Assembly: GCA_964406155.1 (NCBI GenBank)
Contig: CAYOQR010000007.1
Span: 1 to 64,000, forward strand
DNA: 64,000 nt
Direction: 5' to 3'
From: Dongia_B sp964406155
Lineage (GTDB): Bacteria; Pseudomonadota; Alphaproteobacteria; Dongiales; Dongiaceae
The position numbers were made by a program, and so were the translations under genes. Below the pieces are notes generated by a model. That model searched no databases. It was given only the letters and a program-made list of their open reading frames with translations, and was not told the DNA's origin. How positions within the stretch are numbered: position 1 is the stretch's first letter; each line of letters starts with the position of its first letter. Shown piece after piece: positions 1 through 8,822 of the stretch.

Positions 1-1
1 C

Positions 2-2332
2 CTGTCGCCGGTGCTGTTGCGCAAGCTGCCGGTCAGCCGGTCGGCGGGCCGCGTGCAATCGGTCGCCCTGCGCCTTATCTGCGAGCGTGAGGCCGAGATC
101 GAGGCCTTCAAGGCACGCGAATACTGGACCATCGAGGCGACCTTCGAGACCCGCGAGGGGCAGAGCTTCACCGCCCGCCTCACCCATCTCGACGGCCGCA
201 AGCTCGACAAATTCGACCTGAAGGACGAGGCCGCCGCCAAGGCCGCTGCGCAGACCGTGAAGAACGGCATCCCGTTCCGCGTCGCGTCGGTTGAACGCAA
301 GACGGTCAAGCGCAATCCCTTCCCGCCCTTCACCACCTCGACGCTGCAGCAGGAAGCCTCGCGCAAGCTCGGCTTCGGCGCCAGCCACACCATGCGCATC
401 GCCCAGCGCCTCTATGAAGGTGTCGATATCGGCGGTGAGACGGTCGGCATCATCACCTATATGCGTACCGACGGTGTCACGCTGTCGCAGGACGCGATCG
501 ATGCCAGCCGCAAGCTGATCGGCGAGCAATACGGCCTCAATTACCTGCCGCAGCAGCCGCGCCTCTATCGCACGGCGGCGAAGAACGCGCAGGAGGCCCA
601 TGAAGCGATCCGTCCGACCGATCTCTTCCGCCGCCCGGAACGGCTGCGCCAGTATCTGAGCCAGGACGAATACCGCCTCTATGACCTGATCTGGAAGCGC
701 ACGCTCGCGAGCCAGATGGAAAGCGCCGAACTGGATCAGGTGGCGATCGATCTCGAAGCCGCCGACAAGCGCTCGATGCTGCGCGCGACGGGCTCGGTGG
801 TGAAGTTCGACGGCTTCCTGACGCTCTATCAGGAAGACCGCGACGACCCGCTGGAAGATGACGACAGCGGCCGGCGCCTGCCCAACCTGAAGCAGGGCGA
901 CGGCGTCAAGGCGAACGAGGTGAAGCCGGAACAGCATTTCACCCAGCCGCCGCCGCGCTACAGCGAAGCCAGCCTGATCAAGCGCCTGGAAGAACTCGGC
1001 ATCGGCCGGCCCTCGACCTATACCTCGATCCTGCAGACGCTCGAGGACCGCGCTTATGTGAAGCTGGAGAAGAAGCGCCTGATCCCCGAGGATCGCGGCC
1101 GCATCGTCACCGTCTTCCTGACCAGCTTCTTCGAGCGCTATGTCGAATATGGTTTCACCGCCAATCTCGAAGAGAAGCTCGACGATATTTCCGGCGGCCG
1201 GGCCGATTGGAAGGAAGTCTTGCGCGAATTCTGGCGCGACTTCGCCCATCTGCATCAGCCGGATGAGGAGGGCAACGGCCAGCTCCCGTCGATGAGCGAC
1301 GCCGTCTCCTTCCTCGACAAGGGGATCGGCACCCGCTCCGTCGTGATCGACGCCTTGAACGAGGCGCTGGCGCCGCATTTCTTCCCCGATCTCGGCAACG
1401 GCAAGAATCCGCGTGCCTGCCCCGCTTGCAGCAATGGCGAGCTCGGGATCAAGCTGGCCAAGAACGGCGCCTTTATCGGCTGCAGCAATTATCCGGAATG
1501 CCGCTATACCCGGCCGCTCGCCGTCGCCAATGGCGAGGAATCGGAACTGGCCGGGCCACAGGTGCTGGGCACCGATCCCAATGGCAACGAGGTCAGCCTG
1601 CGCAAGGGACCCTATGGCTTCTATGTACAGGCCGGCGGCGAAGGCGTGGAGAAGCCGAAGCGCGTCTCGTTGCTCCGAGACATGATGCCGGAAAGCGTCG
1701 ATCTCGAAACCGCCTTGAAGCTGCTCGCTTTGCCGCGCGACATCGGCAAGCATCCGGAAACCGGCGAAACGATCCTCGCCGGCATCGGCCGCTTCGGCCC
1801 TTATCTCAAGCATGGCAGCGCCTTCAAATCGATCCCGAAGGACGACGATGTCCTGACCATCGGCCTCAATCGCGCTGTCGTCGTGCTGGCCGAACCCAGT
1901 CGTGGCCGTGGCGGCCGCGCCGCCGCCGCGCCGGGCCGGGAGATCGGCAAGCATCCGGCGGATAGCGCGCCGATCACCGTGCATGAGGGACGCTACGGCC
2001 CCTATGTGAAGCATGGTGCCGTCAATGCCACCATTCCGAAGGGGCTCGATCCCGCGAGCTTGACCGTGGATGCCGCCGTCGCCCTGATCGCCGCCCGCGC
2101 CGAGAAGGTCGGCAGCGGTAAGGCCGGCCGCAAGACGGCCACGAAGAAGGCTGCAACCAAGAAGACAGCCGCCAAGAAGCCGGCTGCCACTGACGAGGGC
2201 GATGCCGATACGCCGAAGGTTGCAAAGAAGACGGCTGTGAAGAAGACAGCCACCAAGAAAGCGGCCCCGAAGGCAGCCGCCAAGAAACCGGCGGCGAAGA
2301 AAGCTGCCGCGAAAAAGGCGGTCGAAGCCTGA
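2..2332 (+). CDS. topA: DNA topoisomerase I (3' part; 5' end outside window)
   Basis: Type IA topoisomerase that relaxes negatively supercoiled DNA through a 5'-phosphotyrosine link. The reading frame is already open at base 2 and begins inside the core (SAGRVQSVALRL). The active-site tyrosine lies in ITYMRTDG near base 460, and GIGRPSTYTSILQTL is another core signature. A zinc-finger block follows (CPAC...CSNYPEC, about 1418-1505). Then come topo-C repeats of the GPYGFYV and GRFGPYLKHG type (three clear copies). The last ~60 residues are a Lys/Ala tail of KKTA/KKAA repeats, a common basic DNA-binding tail in this group. The N-terminal Toprim region is upstream of the window. Identity is certain; only the start is missing. 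Confidence 0.97.
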   Translation: MSPVLLRKLPVSRSAGRVQSVALRLICEREAEIEAFKAREYWTIEATFETREGQSFTARLTHLDGRKLDKFDLKDEAAAKAAAQTVKNGIPFRVASVERKTVKRNPFPPFTTSTLQQEASRKLGFGASHTMRIAQRLYEGVDIGGETVGIITYMRTDGVTLSQDAIDASRKLIGEQYGLNYLPQQPRLYRTAAKNAQEAHEAIRPTDLFRRPERLRQYLSQDEYRLYDLIWKRTLASQMESAELDQVAIDLEAADKRSMLRATGSVVKFDGFLTLYQEDRDDPLEDDDSGRRLPNLKQGDGVKANEVKPEQHFTQPPPRYSEASLIKRLEELGIGRPSTYTSILQTLEDRAYVKLEKKRLIPEDRGRIVTVFLTSFFERYVEYGFTANLEEKLDDISGGRADWKEVLREFWRDFAHLHQPDEEGNGQLPSMSDAVSFLDKGIGTRSVVIDALNEALAPHFFPDLGNGKNPRACPACSNGELGIKLAKNGAFIGCSNYPECRYTRPLAVANGEESELAGPQVLGTDPNGNEVSLRKGPYGFYVQAGGEGVEKPKRVSLLRDMMPESVDLETALKLLALPRDIGKHPETGETILAGIGRFGPYLKHGSAFKSIPKDDDVLTIGLNRAVVVLAEPSRGRGGRAAAAPGREIGKHPADSAPITVHEGRYGPYVKHGAVNATIPKGLDPASLTVDAAVALIAARAEKVGSGKAGRKTATKKAATKKTAAKKPAATDEGDADTPKVAKKTAVKKTATKKAAPKAAAKKPAAKKAAAKKAVEA

Positions 2333-2383
2333 ATGCCAGAATTCCGGCGGTCGCGTTGAGAGGCGCCGGATAAAAAGTTTCGT

Positions 2384-2416
2384 CAGTCTCCCGGCGGATC
2401 ATTTGCCGGGAGACTG
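2384..2416. other. Perfect 12-bp inverted repeat upstream of ada-alkA
   Basis: CAGTCTCCCGGC at 2384-2395 pairs perfectly with 2405-2416, leaving a 9-nt loop. It lies between the topA stop and the Ada-AlkA gene. The right arm contains the GGGAG that would serve as ribosome-binding site for an ATG at 2423. No T-run follows, so it is not a typical intrinsic terminator. It could be a topA 3' end, a translational hairpin, or an operator. Confidence 0.6.
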
Positions 2417-2458
2417 CACGTCATGTTCACCAGCGTTCATCACGAAATCGGGGTTGAG

Positions 2459-3928
2459 ATGACCGCGAGCGCTCCCCGCCGCTGGACCGATGCCTTCATG
2501 TACGAGTGCATCCTCGCCAAGGACCGCGCCTATGACGGCCGTTTCCTGACAGGCGTCCTGACCACCGGCATCTACTGCCTGCCCTCCTGCCCGGCCCGCA
2601 AGCCCAAGGCCGAGAACGTCCGTTTCTTCAAGCACGAGGCCGAGGCCATCGACCAGGGGCTCAGACCCTGCCGACGTTGCCGGCCGGATCTCTTCTATCG
2701 CGGTGAAGATTGGGACGCGGCGCTTTATGCCGGCTTGCTGCAGCGCCTGCGGGCCGAACCGGCGCGCTTTGCCGAGATCGGCGATCTCGCCAAGGCTTGC
2801 GGTATCAGCAGCACCAAGCTCAACGACCTGGTCCGTGCCGAGGCCCATCTGACGCCGGCCGCGCTGCTGCATCGCGAGCGGATTCACCATGCCTGCGAGA
2901 TGCTGCTCGTCGGCAAGGACCGCGTCGTCGATATCGCCTATGCCGTCGGCTATGACGGCGAGGCAACGTTCCATCGCCAGTTTCTCGCCGCCACCGGCCT
3001 GACGCCCGGCGCCTATCGGGCCCTGCGCCAGAGCACCCGCTTCCAATTGCAGCTACCAGCGGATTTCCGCGCCGACGAGGCCCTGGCCTATCACGGCCGC
3101 GACAAGGACGGACCGGCGGAGCGGCGCATCGGCGAGAACCGCCTGCTGAAGGCCCTCTCGCTCGACGGCACCGGCGCGATCCTCGATCTCACCTTTGCCG
3201 CCGACCGGCTCGATTGCGCGGTGAGTGCCGACGCCACACTGAGCCCGGCCGCCATGGCCGAGGCCCATCGCATCCTGCTGCGCATGATCGGCCTTGGCAG
3301 CGACGCCATGGGCTTCGAAGCCCGCGGCAAACGCGATGGCGCGATCCGGCGCCTGACCGCGTCCCAGCCTGGCCTGCGCATTCCCCTGACGCCCACCATC
3401 TTCGAATCCCTCGCCTGGGCCATCATCGGCCAGCAGATCAATCTCGCTTTCGCCACCTCGCTGCGCCGCGACCTGATCGAGCTCGCGGGTGTGAAGCTGC
3501 CGGGCGGCAGCGGCATGCGCCTGCATCCCGATGCCGCCACCATCGCAGCGCTCGATCCCGCCGACCTCACCGGCCGGCGTTTCTCCCGCTCCAAGGCCCA
3601 CTACCTGATCGATGCCGCGCAACTCGTGGCCGGTGGCACGCTCGATCTCGACGCCCTGGCCGATGGTTCCGCACGGCAGGCGGAGACACGATTGCTGGCC
3701 GTGCGCGGGCTCGGTCCCTGGACTGCCAATTATGTGATGCTGCGGGGCTTCGGCTTCGCCGATGCCGTGCCGGTCGGTGATTCCGCTCTCGCTACTGCTT
3801 TGCAGCGCTTTCATCAGCACGACGTGCGGCCCGATGCCAAGGAGACCGCCACGCTGATGGCGCCCTTCGCCCCCCATCGCAGCCTTGCCACCTGTCATTT
3901 CTGGGCCAGCCTGCATATGGCCGCGTGA
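2459..3928 (+). CDS. Ada-type regulator fused to AlkA 3-methyladenine DNA glycosylase
   Basis: Three modules in order. The Ada N-terminal metal-binding domain has the C-x3-C / C-x2-C set (GIYCLPSC and RPCRRC; Cys 40, 44, 71 and 74 from this start), which in Ada takes methyl groups from phosphotriesters. An AraC-type helix-turn-helix follows (about residues 100-185). The AlkA half has the HhH-GPD motif LGPWTANYVMLRGF and the catalytic-type Asp of PVGDSAL. The O6-methylguanine methyltransferase domain of E. coli Ada is absent, but a separate ogt lies 1.4 kb downstream. The likely role is methylation-responsive activation of alkylation repair plus excision of 3-methyladenine. The start at 2459 puts the first Cys as in E. 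coli Ada; an in-frame ATG at 2423 is the alternative. Transcribed away from the LysR gene that follows. Confidence 0.9.
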   Translation: MTASAPRRWTDAFMYECILAKDRAYDGRFLTGVLTTGIYCLPSCPARKPKAENVRFFKHEAEAIDQGLRPCRRCRPDLFYRGEDWDAALYAGLLQRLRAEPARFAEIGDLAKACGISSTKLNDLVRAEAHLTPAALLHRERIHHACEMLLVGKDRVVDIAYAVGYDGEATFHRQFLAATGLTPGAYRALRQSTRFQLQLPADFRADEALAYHGRDKDGPAERRIGENRLLKALSLDGTGAILDLTFAADRLDCAVSADATLSPAAMAEAHRILLRMIGLGSDAMGFEARGKRDGAIRRLTASQPGLRIPLTPTIFESLAWAIIGQQINLAFATSLRRDLIELAGVKLPGGSGMRLHPDAATIAALDPADLTGRRFSRSKAHYLIDAAQLVAGGTLDLDALADGSARQAETRLLAVRGLGPWTANYVMLRGFGFADAVPVGDSALATALQRFHQHDVRPDAKETATLMAPFAPHRSLATCHFWASLHMAA

Positions 3929-3940
3929 GATGGGAAACGG

Positions 3941-4867
3941 TTATAGATCCATGCCCACCATCGGGTCGATGAGACCGGCCATCTGATCGAAGACCCAGTC
4001 GCGGAAGGCCTTGATCTTGGGACGCCGTAGCGCCCCCTGCCCGTAGACCAGGAAATAGCCGGTTTCCAGTTTCAGGGTGAGGTCGAAAGGCTTCACCAGA
4101 CGTCCCGCCTTGATGTCCTCGCCGGCCAGCATGGTATTGCCGAGGCCGATTCCGAGACCGCCGATGGCGGCATCGATCATCAGATTGGAGGCCGTGAAGG
4201 TCACGTCGGGCTTCAGGCCGAGATCGCTGATCCCGGCAAGCTCGAACCAGCCGCTCCAGAACTCATATTCCGCCGGGCGCCAGTCGTTATCGGAAAGGAG
4301 CGGAAAATTGGCGATGTCACGCGGCTCGCGCAGCGGCTTCGGCCCTTTCAGCAGGCTGGGGCTGCAAATCGGGAAGAGGTCATCCAGTTGCAGCAGCTCC
4401 GCCTCCAGATCGGACCATTTGCCCCGGCCGTAGCGGATGCCGACATCGATATCGCCACGGCCGACCGTCTCGAGCTGCCCGGTCGCCGAGATGCGGACAT
4501 CGATATCGGGATAACGCTGGCGGAAATCGCTCAGGCGCGGCACCAGCCATTTCGAGGCCAGGGAGGGCAGGACGCTGACCGTCAGGGGGCCGACCCGGGC
4601 GCTCTGCCGCACGGCCTGGCCTGCCTGCATCAGTTGCTGGAAGGCAACCCGGACCGGCGGCAGGAACTGCTGTCCGGTCTCGGTCAGGCGCAGGCCCCGC
4701 GCGCCGCGCTCGAAGAGCGGCTGGCCGACCCAGTCCTCCAGCGCCCGGATCTGATGGCTGATCGCACTGTGGGTGACGTTCAGCTCCGCCGCGGCCTTGC
4801 TGAAATTGAGATGGCGGGCGGCACTCTCGAAGTACCAGACGGCTTTCAGGGGCGGCAGAAGGGTCAT
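3941..4867 (-). CDS. LysR-family regulator (GcvA-like)
   Basis: 308 aa. The N-terminal winged HTH (LNFSKAAAELNVTHSAISHQ, about residues 18-37) is followed by the linker helix and the GQPLFER-GLRLTETG signature of GcvA-type LysR proteins. The rest is a periplasmic-binding-protein-like effector domain (GDIDVGIRYGRG, then IGGLGIGLG). The effector is unknown. It converges with ada-alkA (12-bp gap) and diverges from the DUF1127 gene, so the 140-bp gap at 4868-5008 probably holds its own promoter and the DUF1127 promoter. Family certain, target not. Confidence 0.9.
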   Translation of the reverse strand: MTLLPPLKAVWYFESAARHLNFSKAAAELNVTHSAISHQIRALEDWVGQPLFERGARGLRLTETGQQFLPPVRVAFQQLMQAGQAVRQSARVGPLTVSVLPSLASKWLVPRLSDFRQRYPDIDVRISATGQLETVGRGDIDVGIRYGRGKWSDLEAELLQLDDLFPICSPSLLKGPKPLREPRDIANFPLLSDNDWRPAEYEFWSGWFELAGISDLGLKPDVTFTASNLMIDAAIGGLGIGLGNTMLAGEDIKAGRLVKPFDLTLKLETGYFLVYGQGALRRPKIKAFRDWVFDQMAGLIDPMVGMDL

Positions 4868-5008
4868 GTTTCACCCGGCTCTGTGGCGTCTCGAGATATG
4901 AGATTTCCTAACATCTATCGTGACAAGAGATCGTTTTTCAGAGCCCGCTGTCAAGCGCATAGTCTCATCAAGGCAGTGAAATGCCCCCGGTTGAAACCCC
5001 GAAGAGAT

Positions 5009-5293
5009 ATGAGAAAAACCATGATGAGCACCGATCTGAAATCCAGCGCCGCCGGTTATCTCACCGAGGACCGGGGCACCACCACCCTTTCCACCCGCCT
5101 GCAGGCCGGCCTCCTCGATTGGTTCGGCGCCTGGCAGCGCCGCCGGCAGAACCGTCAGGACCTCAATCACATCGCCCAGTTCGATGCCTATCTGCTGCGG
5201 GATATCGGTTTGACCGCGACGGATGTTGCGGATATGCGGCGGGTATCGCATGGTCGCGACACCGACTGGATTGCCCGGTCGATCGAGCGATAA
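5009..5293 (+). CDS. DUF1127 domain small protein
   Basis: 94 aa (about 90 if translation begins at the ATG at 5021 or 5024). The C-terminal half holds the DUF1127 motif: an Arg/Gln-rich helix (WQRRRQNRQDL) and then YLLRDIGLTATDVADM. In alphaproteobacteria, short DUF1127 proteins affect phosphate and carbon metabolism and RNA turnover (family knowledge); the role of this longer N-terminally extended form is unknown. GAAGAG at 5001-5006 is too close to 5009, so one of the internal ATGs may be the real start. Divergent from the LysR gene, which could regulate it. Confidence 0.75.
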   Translation: MRKTMMSTDLKSSAAGYLTEDRGTTTLSTRLQAGLLDWFGAWQRRRQNRQDLNHIAQFDAYLLRDIGLTATDVADMRRVSHGRDTDWIARSIER

Positions 5294-5346
5294 CAGCCAA
5301 GGGCGGGCGATGGCCGCAGGAAACCTCAGCACGGACAGGCCGGCAT

Positions 5347-5886
5347 ATGCGGGGCGTGGTGGCTAAGTTCAGCTCCGATGATAAACCCAATGTCTGGCGT
5401 GCCGGCCAGATTCCCAGTCCCTACGGACCGATGACGGCCCTGGTCGACGATCTGGGCCGTCTGACCCGTCTCGCCTTTCCCGGCGAGGTCAGTTCCTTCC
5501 GCTGGCGGGTCGATTCCGCATCGATCGTCTGGGACGAGCGGGCCGTCGCGCCTGTCGCGCGACAGGTTGCTGCTTATTTCGCCGGACGCCGACGCGAATT
5601 CGACCTCGATCTGGCCCCCGCCGGTACCCCGTTCCAGCAGCGCATGTGGGCGGCTTTGCAGCGGATTCCCTTCGGTGTCTGCCTGAGCTATGGCGCCTTC
5701 GCCGCCCAGCTCGGTTTGCCCAGGGGCGCCCGGGCGATCGGCGCCGCCAATGGCGCCAATCCGATCTCCCTCATCATCCCCTGTCACCGCCTGGTCGCCA
5801 CCTCCGGCGCCCTCACCGACTATGCCGGCGGCCTGGAGGTCAAACGCGGTCTCCTTGAATTCGAAGGTGCCCTGCCTGCCTCCTGA
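5347..5886 (+). CDS. ogt: Methylated-DNA--protein-cysteine S-methyltransferase
   Basis: 179 aa. Suicide repair protein that moves the alkyl group from O6-methylguanine to its own cysteine. The acceptor motif IIPCHRLV is present, preceded by the helix-turn-helix (LSYGAFAAQLGLPRGARAIGAA) and followed by DYAGGLEVKRGLLEFE. The start at ATG 5347 is supported by GGACAGG at 5333-5339, 7 nt upstream. It supplies the activity missing from the nearby Ada-AlkA fusion; the two lie in the same orientation with an unrelated regulator and a DUF1127 gene between them. Confidence 0.93.
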   Translation: MRGVVAKFSSDDKPNVWRAGQIPSPYGPMTALVDDLGRLTRLAFPGEVSSFRWRVDSASIVWDERAVAPVARQVAAYFAGRRREFDLDLAPAGTPFQQRMWAALQRIPFGVCLSYGAFAAQLGLPRGARAIGAANGANPISLIIPCHRLVATSGALTDYAGGLEVKRGLLEFEGALPAS

Positions 5887-6001
5887 TATGTGCCGTCCCC
5901 TGACTTGCACCGGCTGACGCCGGATTGTCACACTGCCTGCCCTTCTGGCCAGGGCTTCCCGTTGCCGCTATGCTGCCCCCTCTCAATGGGAGCACCGCAA
6001 C

Positions 6002-6298
6002 ATGACCACCCGCCCCGCCGCCCAGCCCACCGTGCAAGTCGACAACGACCGCGTCGTCGTCACTGAATGGCGTTTTCAGCCGGGAGCTGAAACCACCTGG
6101 CATCGCCATGGCTATGACTATGTCGTCGTGCCGATGACCACCGGCCGCCTGCAATTGGAGGACGGCAAGGAAACACGTTTTGCCGAACTGACCGCCGGCC
6201 GCTCCTATTACCGGCCGGTCGGGGTCGAGCATAACGTCATCAATCCCAATGATTACGAGTTTGTCTTTGTCGAAATCGAATTCAAAGCACCCCACTAA
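6002..6298 (+). CDS. Small cupin-domain protein
   Basis: 98 aa, single cupin beta-barrel. Cupin motif 1 is GAETTWHRHGYDYVVVPMTTG (two His of the metal site) and motif 2 ends in PVGVEHNVIN, with the last His ligand. The Tyr/Arg-rich loop RSYYRPVG lies between them. A metal is probably bound, but the substrate cannot be told. GGGAG at 5987-5991 serves as ribosome-binding site. Its 3' end overlaps the earliest possible start of rnr by 50 bp, so the two are probably co-transcribed. Confidence 0.8.
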   Translation: MTTRPAAQPTVQVDNDRVVVTEWRFQPGAETTWHRHGYDYVVVPMTTGRLQLEDGKETRFAELTAGRSYYRPVGVEHNVINPNDYEFVFVEIEFKAPH

Positions 6299-8807
6299 AC
6301 GCCCGAAACTCGGGCAGCTCCAGACCGAAGCAGACACACCGCGCGCCGAACGGCATGCGCGGGCGGAAACGCATGAGGTCCAGATAAACGAGGCCGACGC
6401 CCAGCCGGGAAAGAAGACCAAGGCGGTTCCCTTCCCCACCAAGGAACAGGTGCTTGCTTTCATCCAGGATCAGGACACCCCGGTCGGCAAGCGTGAGATC
6501 GCGCGCGCTTTCAATCTGCGCGGTGCCGACCGTATCCCGCTGAAAGCGCTTCTCAAGGAACTGGAGCGCGACGGCGAGGTCGATCGCGGCCGGGGCCGGC
6601 GTGTTGCCCGCAGCGGCGCCCTGCCGGAAGTGACGGTGGTCGAGGTGATCGGCGCCGACGAGGATGGCGATCTCTGGGCCCGGCCGGTGGATTTCCGCAG
6701 CGACGATGCCGAGCCGCGAATCCTGGTGATCGACAACAAGCGGACCGACCGGCCGCTGGCCGGCGGCGACCGGGTCCTGGCACGGCTCGAGCGCAAGGAT
6801 GCCGATCTCTATGAGGCCCGGCCGATCCGCCGCCTGGAGCATCACGCCCAGCGTGTCGTCGGCTTGTTCGAACGCGACCGCCACGGCCAGGCCAGGCTGC
6901 GTCCCACCGACAAGCGCATCAAGACCGAATTCAGCATCTCGCCAAACGATATCGGCCCGGCCCGCAGCGGCGATATCGTCGTTGCCCTGGTCGAACCGGC
7001 ACGCCGTCTCGGCACGCCGCGTGCCCGTGTCGTGGAACGCGTCGGCAAGCTGGGCGAGGCGAAATCCATCAGCCTCATCTCCATCGTCGAACACGGTATT
7101 CCGATGGAATTCCCGCCCGCCGCCGTGGCGATCGCGGAAGAGGCCAAGGGCGCACCGCTCGGCACCCGGACCGATCTGCGGGATATCCCGCTGGTGACGA
7201 TCGATGGCGACGACGCCCGCGACTTCGACGACGCGGTCTTTGCCCGCGCCGACGACAATCCGGAGAATCCCGGCGGCTGGCGCCTGCTGGTGGCGATCGC
7301 CGACGTCGCCTATTACGTCCGCCCCGATGACGCCCTCGACAAGGCGGCGCGCGAGCGCGGCAATTCGGTCTATTTCCCCGACCGCGTCGTGCCCATGCTG
7401 CCCGAGGCGCTCTCCAACGGCTGGTGCTCGCTGAAGCCCCATGAGGAACGCCCCTGCATGGCGGTCGAGATGGTGATCGACGCCGAGGGCAAGAAGCTGC
7501 ATCACAAATTCATGCGCGGCCTCATGCGCTCGGCGGCGCGCCTCACCTATGAGCAGGCGCAGCGCGCCATGGATGGCGCCACCGACGAGGTGACGGCGCC
7601 GCTGATCGAAGCCGTCATCAAGCCGCTTTACGGTGCCTTCCGGTCCCTGCTGGCGGCGCGGGAGAAACGCGGCACGCTGGAACTCGACATCCCGGAACGC
7701 CGCGTCTTCATCGACGAAGCCGGCCAGGTCGCGCGGATCGTGCCGCGCCAGCGCCTCGACAGCCATCGCCTGATCGAGGAATTCATGATCGCCGCCAATG
7801 TCGCGGCGGCGGAAAGCCTGGAGCGGCGCAAGCAGCCCTGCATGTACCGCGTCCACGAGGCGCCCGATCCCGCCCGGGTCGATGCCCTCCGGGAATTCCT
7901 GCGCGGACTCAATTTCTCGCTGGCCAAGGGCCAGGTGATCCGGCCGAAGCATTTCACCGCTTTGCTCAACAAAGTAGCCGGCTCGCCTTACGCCGACATG
8001 ATCAACACGCTGGTTCTGCGCTCGCAGTCCCAGGCGGTCTACGCCCCCGAGAATCTCGGTCATTTCGGTCTCGCCTTGCAGCGCTATGCGCATTTCACCT
8101 CGCCGATCCGGCGCTATGCCGATCTCCTGGTGCATCGCGGGCTGATCCGGGCCTATGGCTTCGGCGAGGATGGCCTGCCTCCGGATGCGGAAGGAAGCTT
8201 CGTCGATATCGGCGATCATATCTCCGCCACCGAGCGCCGTGCCGCCGCCGCTGAGCGCGAGGCGATCGACCGCTACACCGCTGCCTTCCTGTCGGAGCGC
8301 GAGGGCGAGGTCTTCGCCGGCCGGATTTCCAGTGTCACGCGCTTCGGCCTTTTCATCTCGCTGACCGAGAGCGGCGCCGACGGCCTGGTGCCGATCAGCA
8401 GCCTGCCCAGCGATTACTATGATCATGACGAACGCGGCCATGCGTTGGTGGGGCGGCGCTGGGGCCGTGTCTATCAACTGGGGGCCCAGGTCAAGGTGCG
8501 GCTGGTTACCTGCACACCGTTGACCGGCGGCATCACCCTGGAAATCGTCAGCGGTGGCGAGGTCTCGACGCCCGCAACGGAAGATGCCGACGAGGAAGCG
8601 GCGACACATATCGGCCGAGGGAAACACCGGCCCGCCGGGCATGCACCGGCACACTTCCAGAAGACGGGCTTCAAGCAGCAAGGCGCAGGCAAAGGCCGCT
8701 CGTCACGTCAGGCAAGGTCACAGCAACGGGACGGCGCGCCGGATCCTGCTTCGACGGAACGGCCCCATCATGGCAAACGGAAGGCAGCGAAAAAGCGCCG
8801 CCGCTGA
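6249..8807 (+). CDS. rnr: Ribonuclease R
   Basis: Processive 3'-5' exoribonuclease of the RNB family that degrades structured RNA. From this start it has 852 aa: an N-terminal winged-helix (PTKEQVLAFIQ...KREIARAFNLRG), cold-shock domains, and the RNB catalytic site with four acidic residues (DGDDARDFDDAVFA, about residues 319-332). The C-terminal S1 domain starts near residue 687 (GEVFAGRISSVTRFGLFISL), and a basic tail rich in Lys/Arg/His follows. ATG 6249 overlaps the cupin gene and adds about 65 weakly conserved residues. No other ATG precedes the conserved region, so the true start may be a rare codon inside 6249-6430. Confidence 0.95.
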   Translation: MITSLSLSKSNSKHPTKRPKLGQLQTEADTPRAERHARAETHEVQINEADAQPGKKTKAVPFPTKEQVLAFIQDQDTPVGKREIARAFNLRGADRIPLKALLKELERDGEVDRGRGRRVARSGALPEVTVVEVIGADEDGDLWARPVDFRSDDAEPRILVIDNKRTDRPLAGGDRVLARLERKDADLYEARPIRRLEHHAQRVVGLFERDRHGQARLRPTDKRIKTEFSISPNDIGPARSGDIVVALVEPARRLGTPRARVVERVGKLGEAKSISLISIVEHGIPMEFPPAAVAIAEEAKGAPLGTRTDLRDIPLVTIDGDDARDFDDAVFARADDNPENPGGWRLLVAIADVAYYVRPDDALDKAARERGNSVYFPDRVVPMLPEALSNGWCSLKPHEERPCMAVEMVIDAEGKKLHHKFMRGLMRSAARLTYEQAQRAMDGATDEVTAPLIEAVIKPLYGAFRSLLAAREKRGTLELDIPERRVFIDEAGQVARIVPRQRLDSHRLIEEFMIAANVAAAESLERRKQPCMYRVHEAPDPARVDALREFLRGLNFSLAKGQVIRPKHFTALLNKVAGSPYADMINTLVLRSQSQAVYAPENLGHFGLALQRYAHFTSPIRRYADLLVHRGLIRAYGFGEDGLPPDAEGSFVDIGDHISATERRAAAAEREAIDRYTAAFLSEREGEVFAGRISSVTRFGLFISLTESGADGLVPISSLPSDYYDHDERGHALVGRRWGRVYQLGAQVKVRLVTCTPLTGGITLEIVSGGEVSTPATEDADEEAATHIGRGKHRPAGHAPAHFQKTGFKQQGAGKGRSSRQARSQQRDGAPDPASTERPHHGKRKAAKKRRR

Positions 8808-8822
8808 CGGGAAAGCCCAGCC

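Noticed and set aside
2104..2329. Histone H1-like gene suggested by the Lys/Ala repeats
   Set aside because: The repeats are the in-frame C-terminal tail of topA.
6282..8681. Long minus-strand open frame opposite rnr
   Set aside because: Exact antisense of the RNase R gene; GC-rich codon bias keeps the frame open. No recognisable domains.
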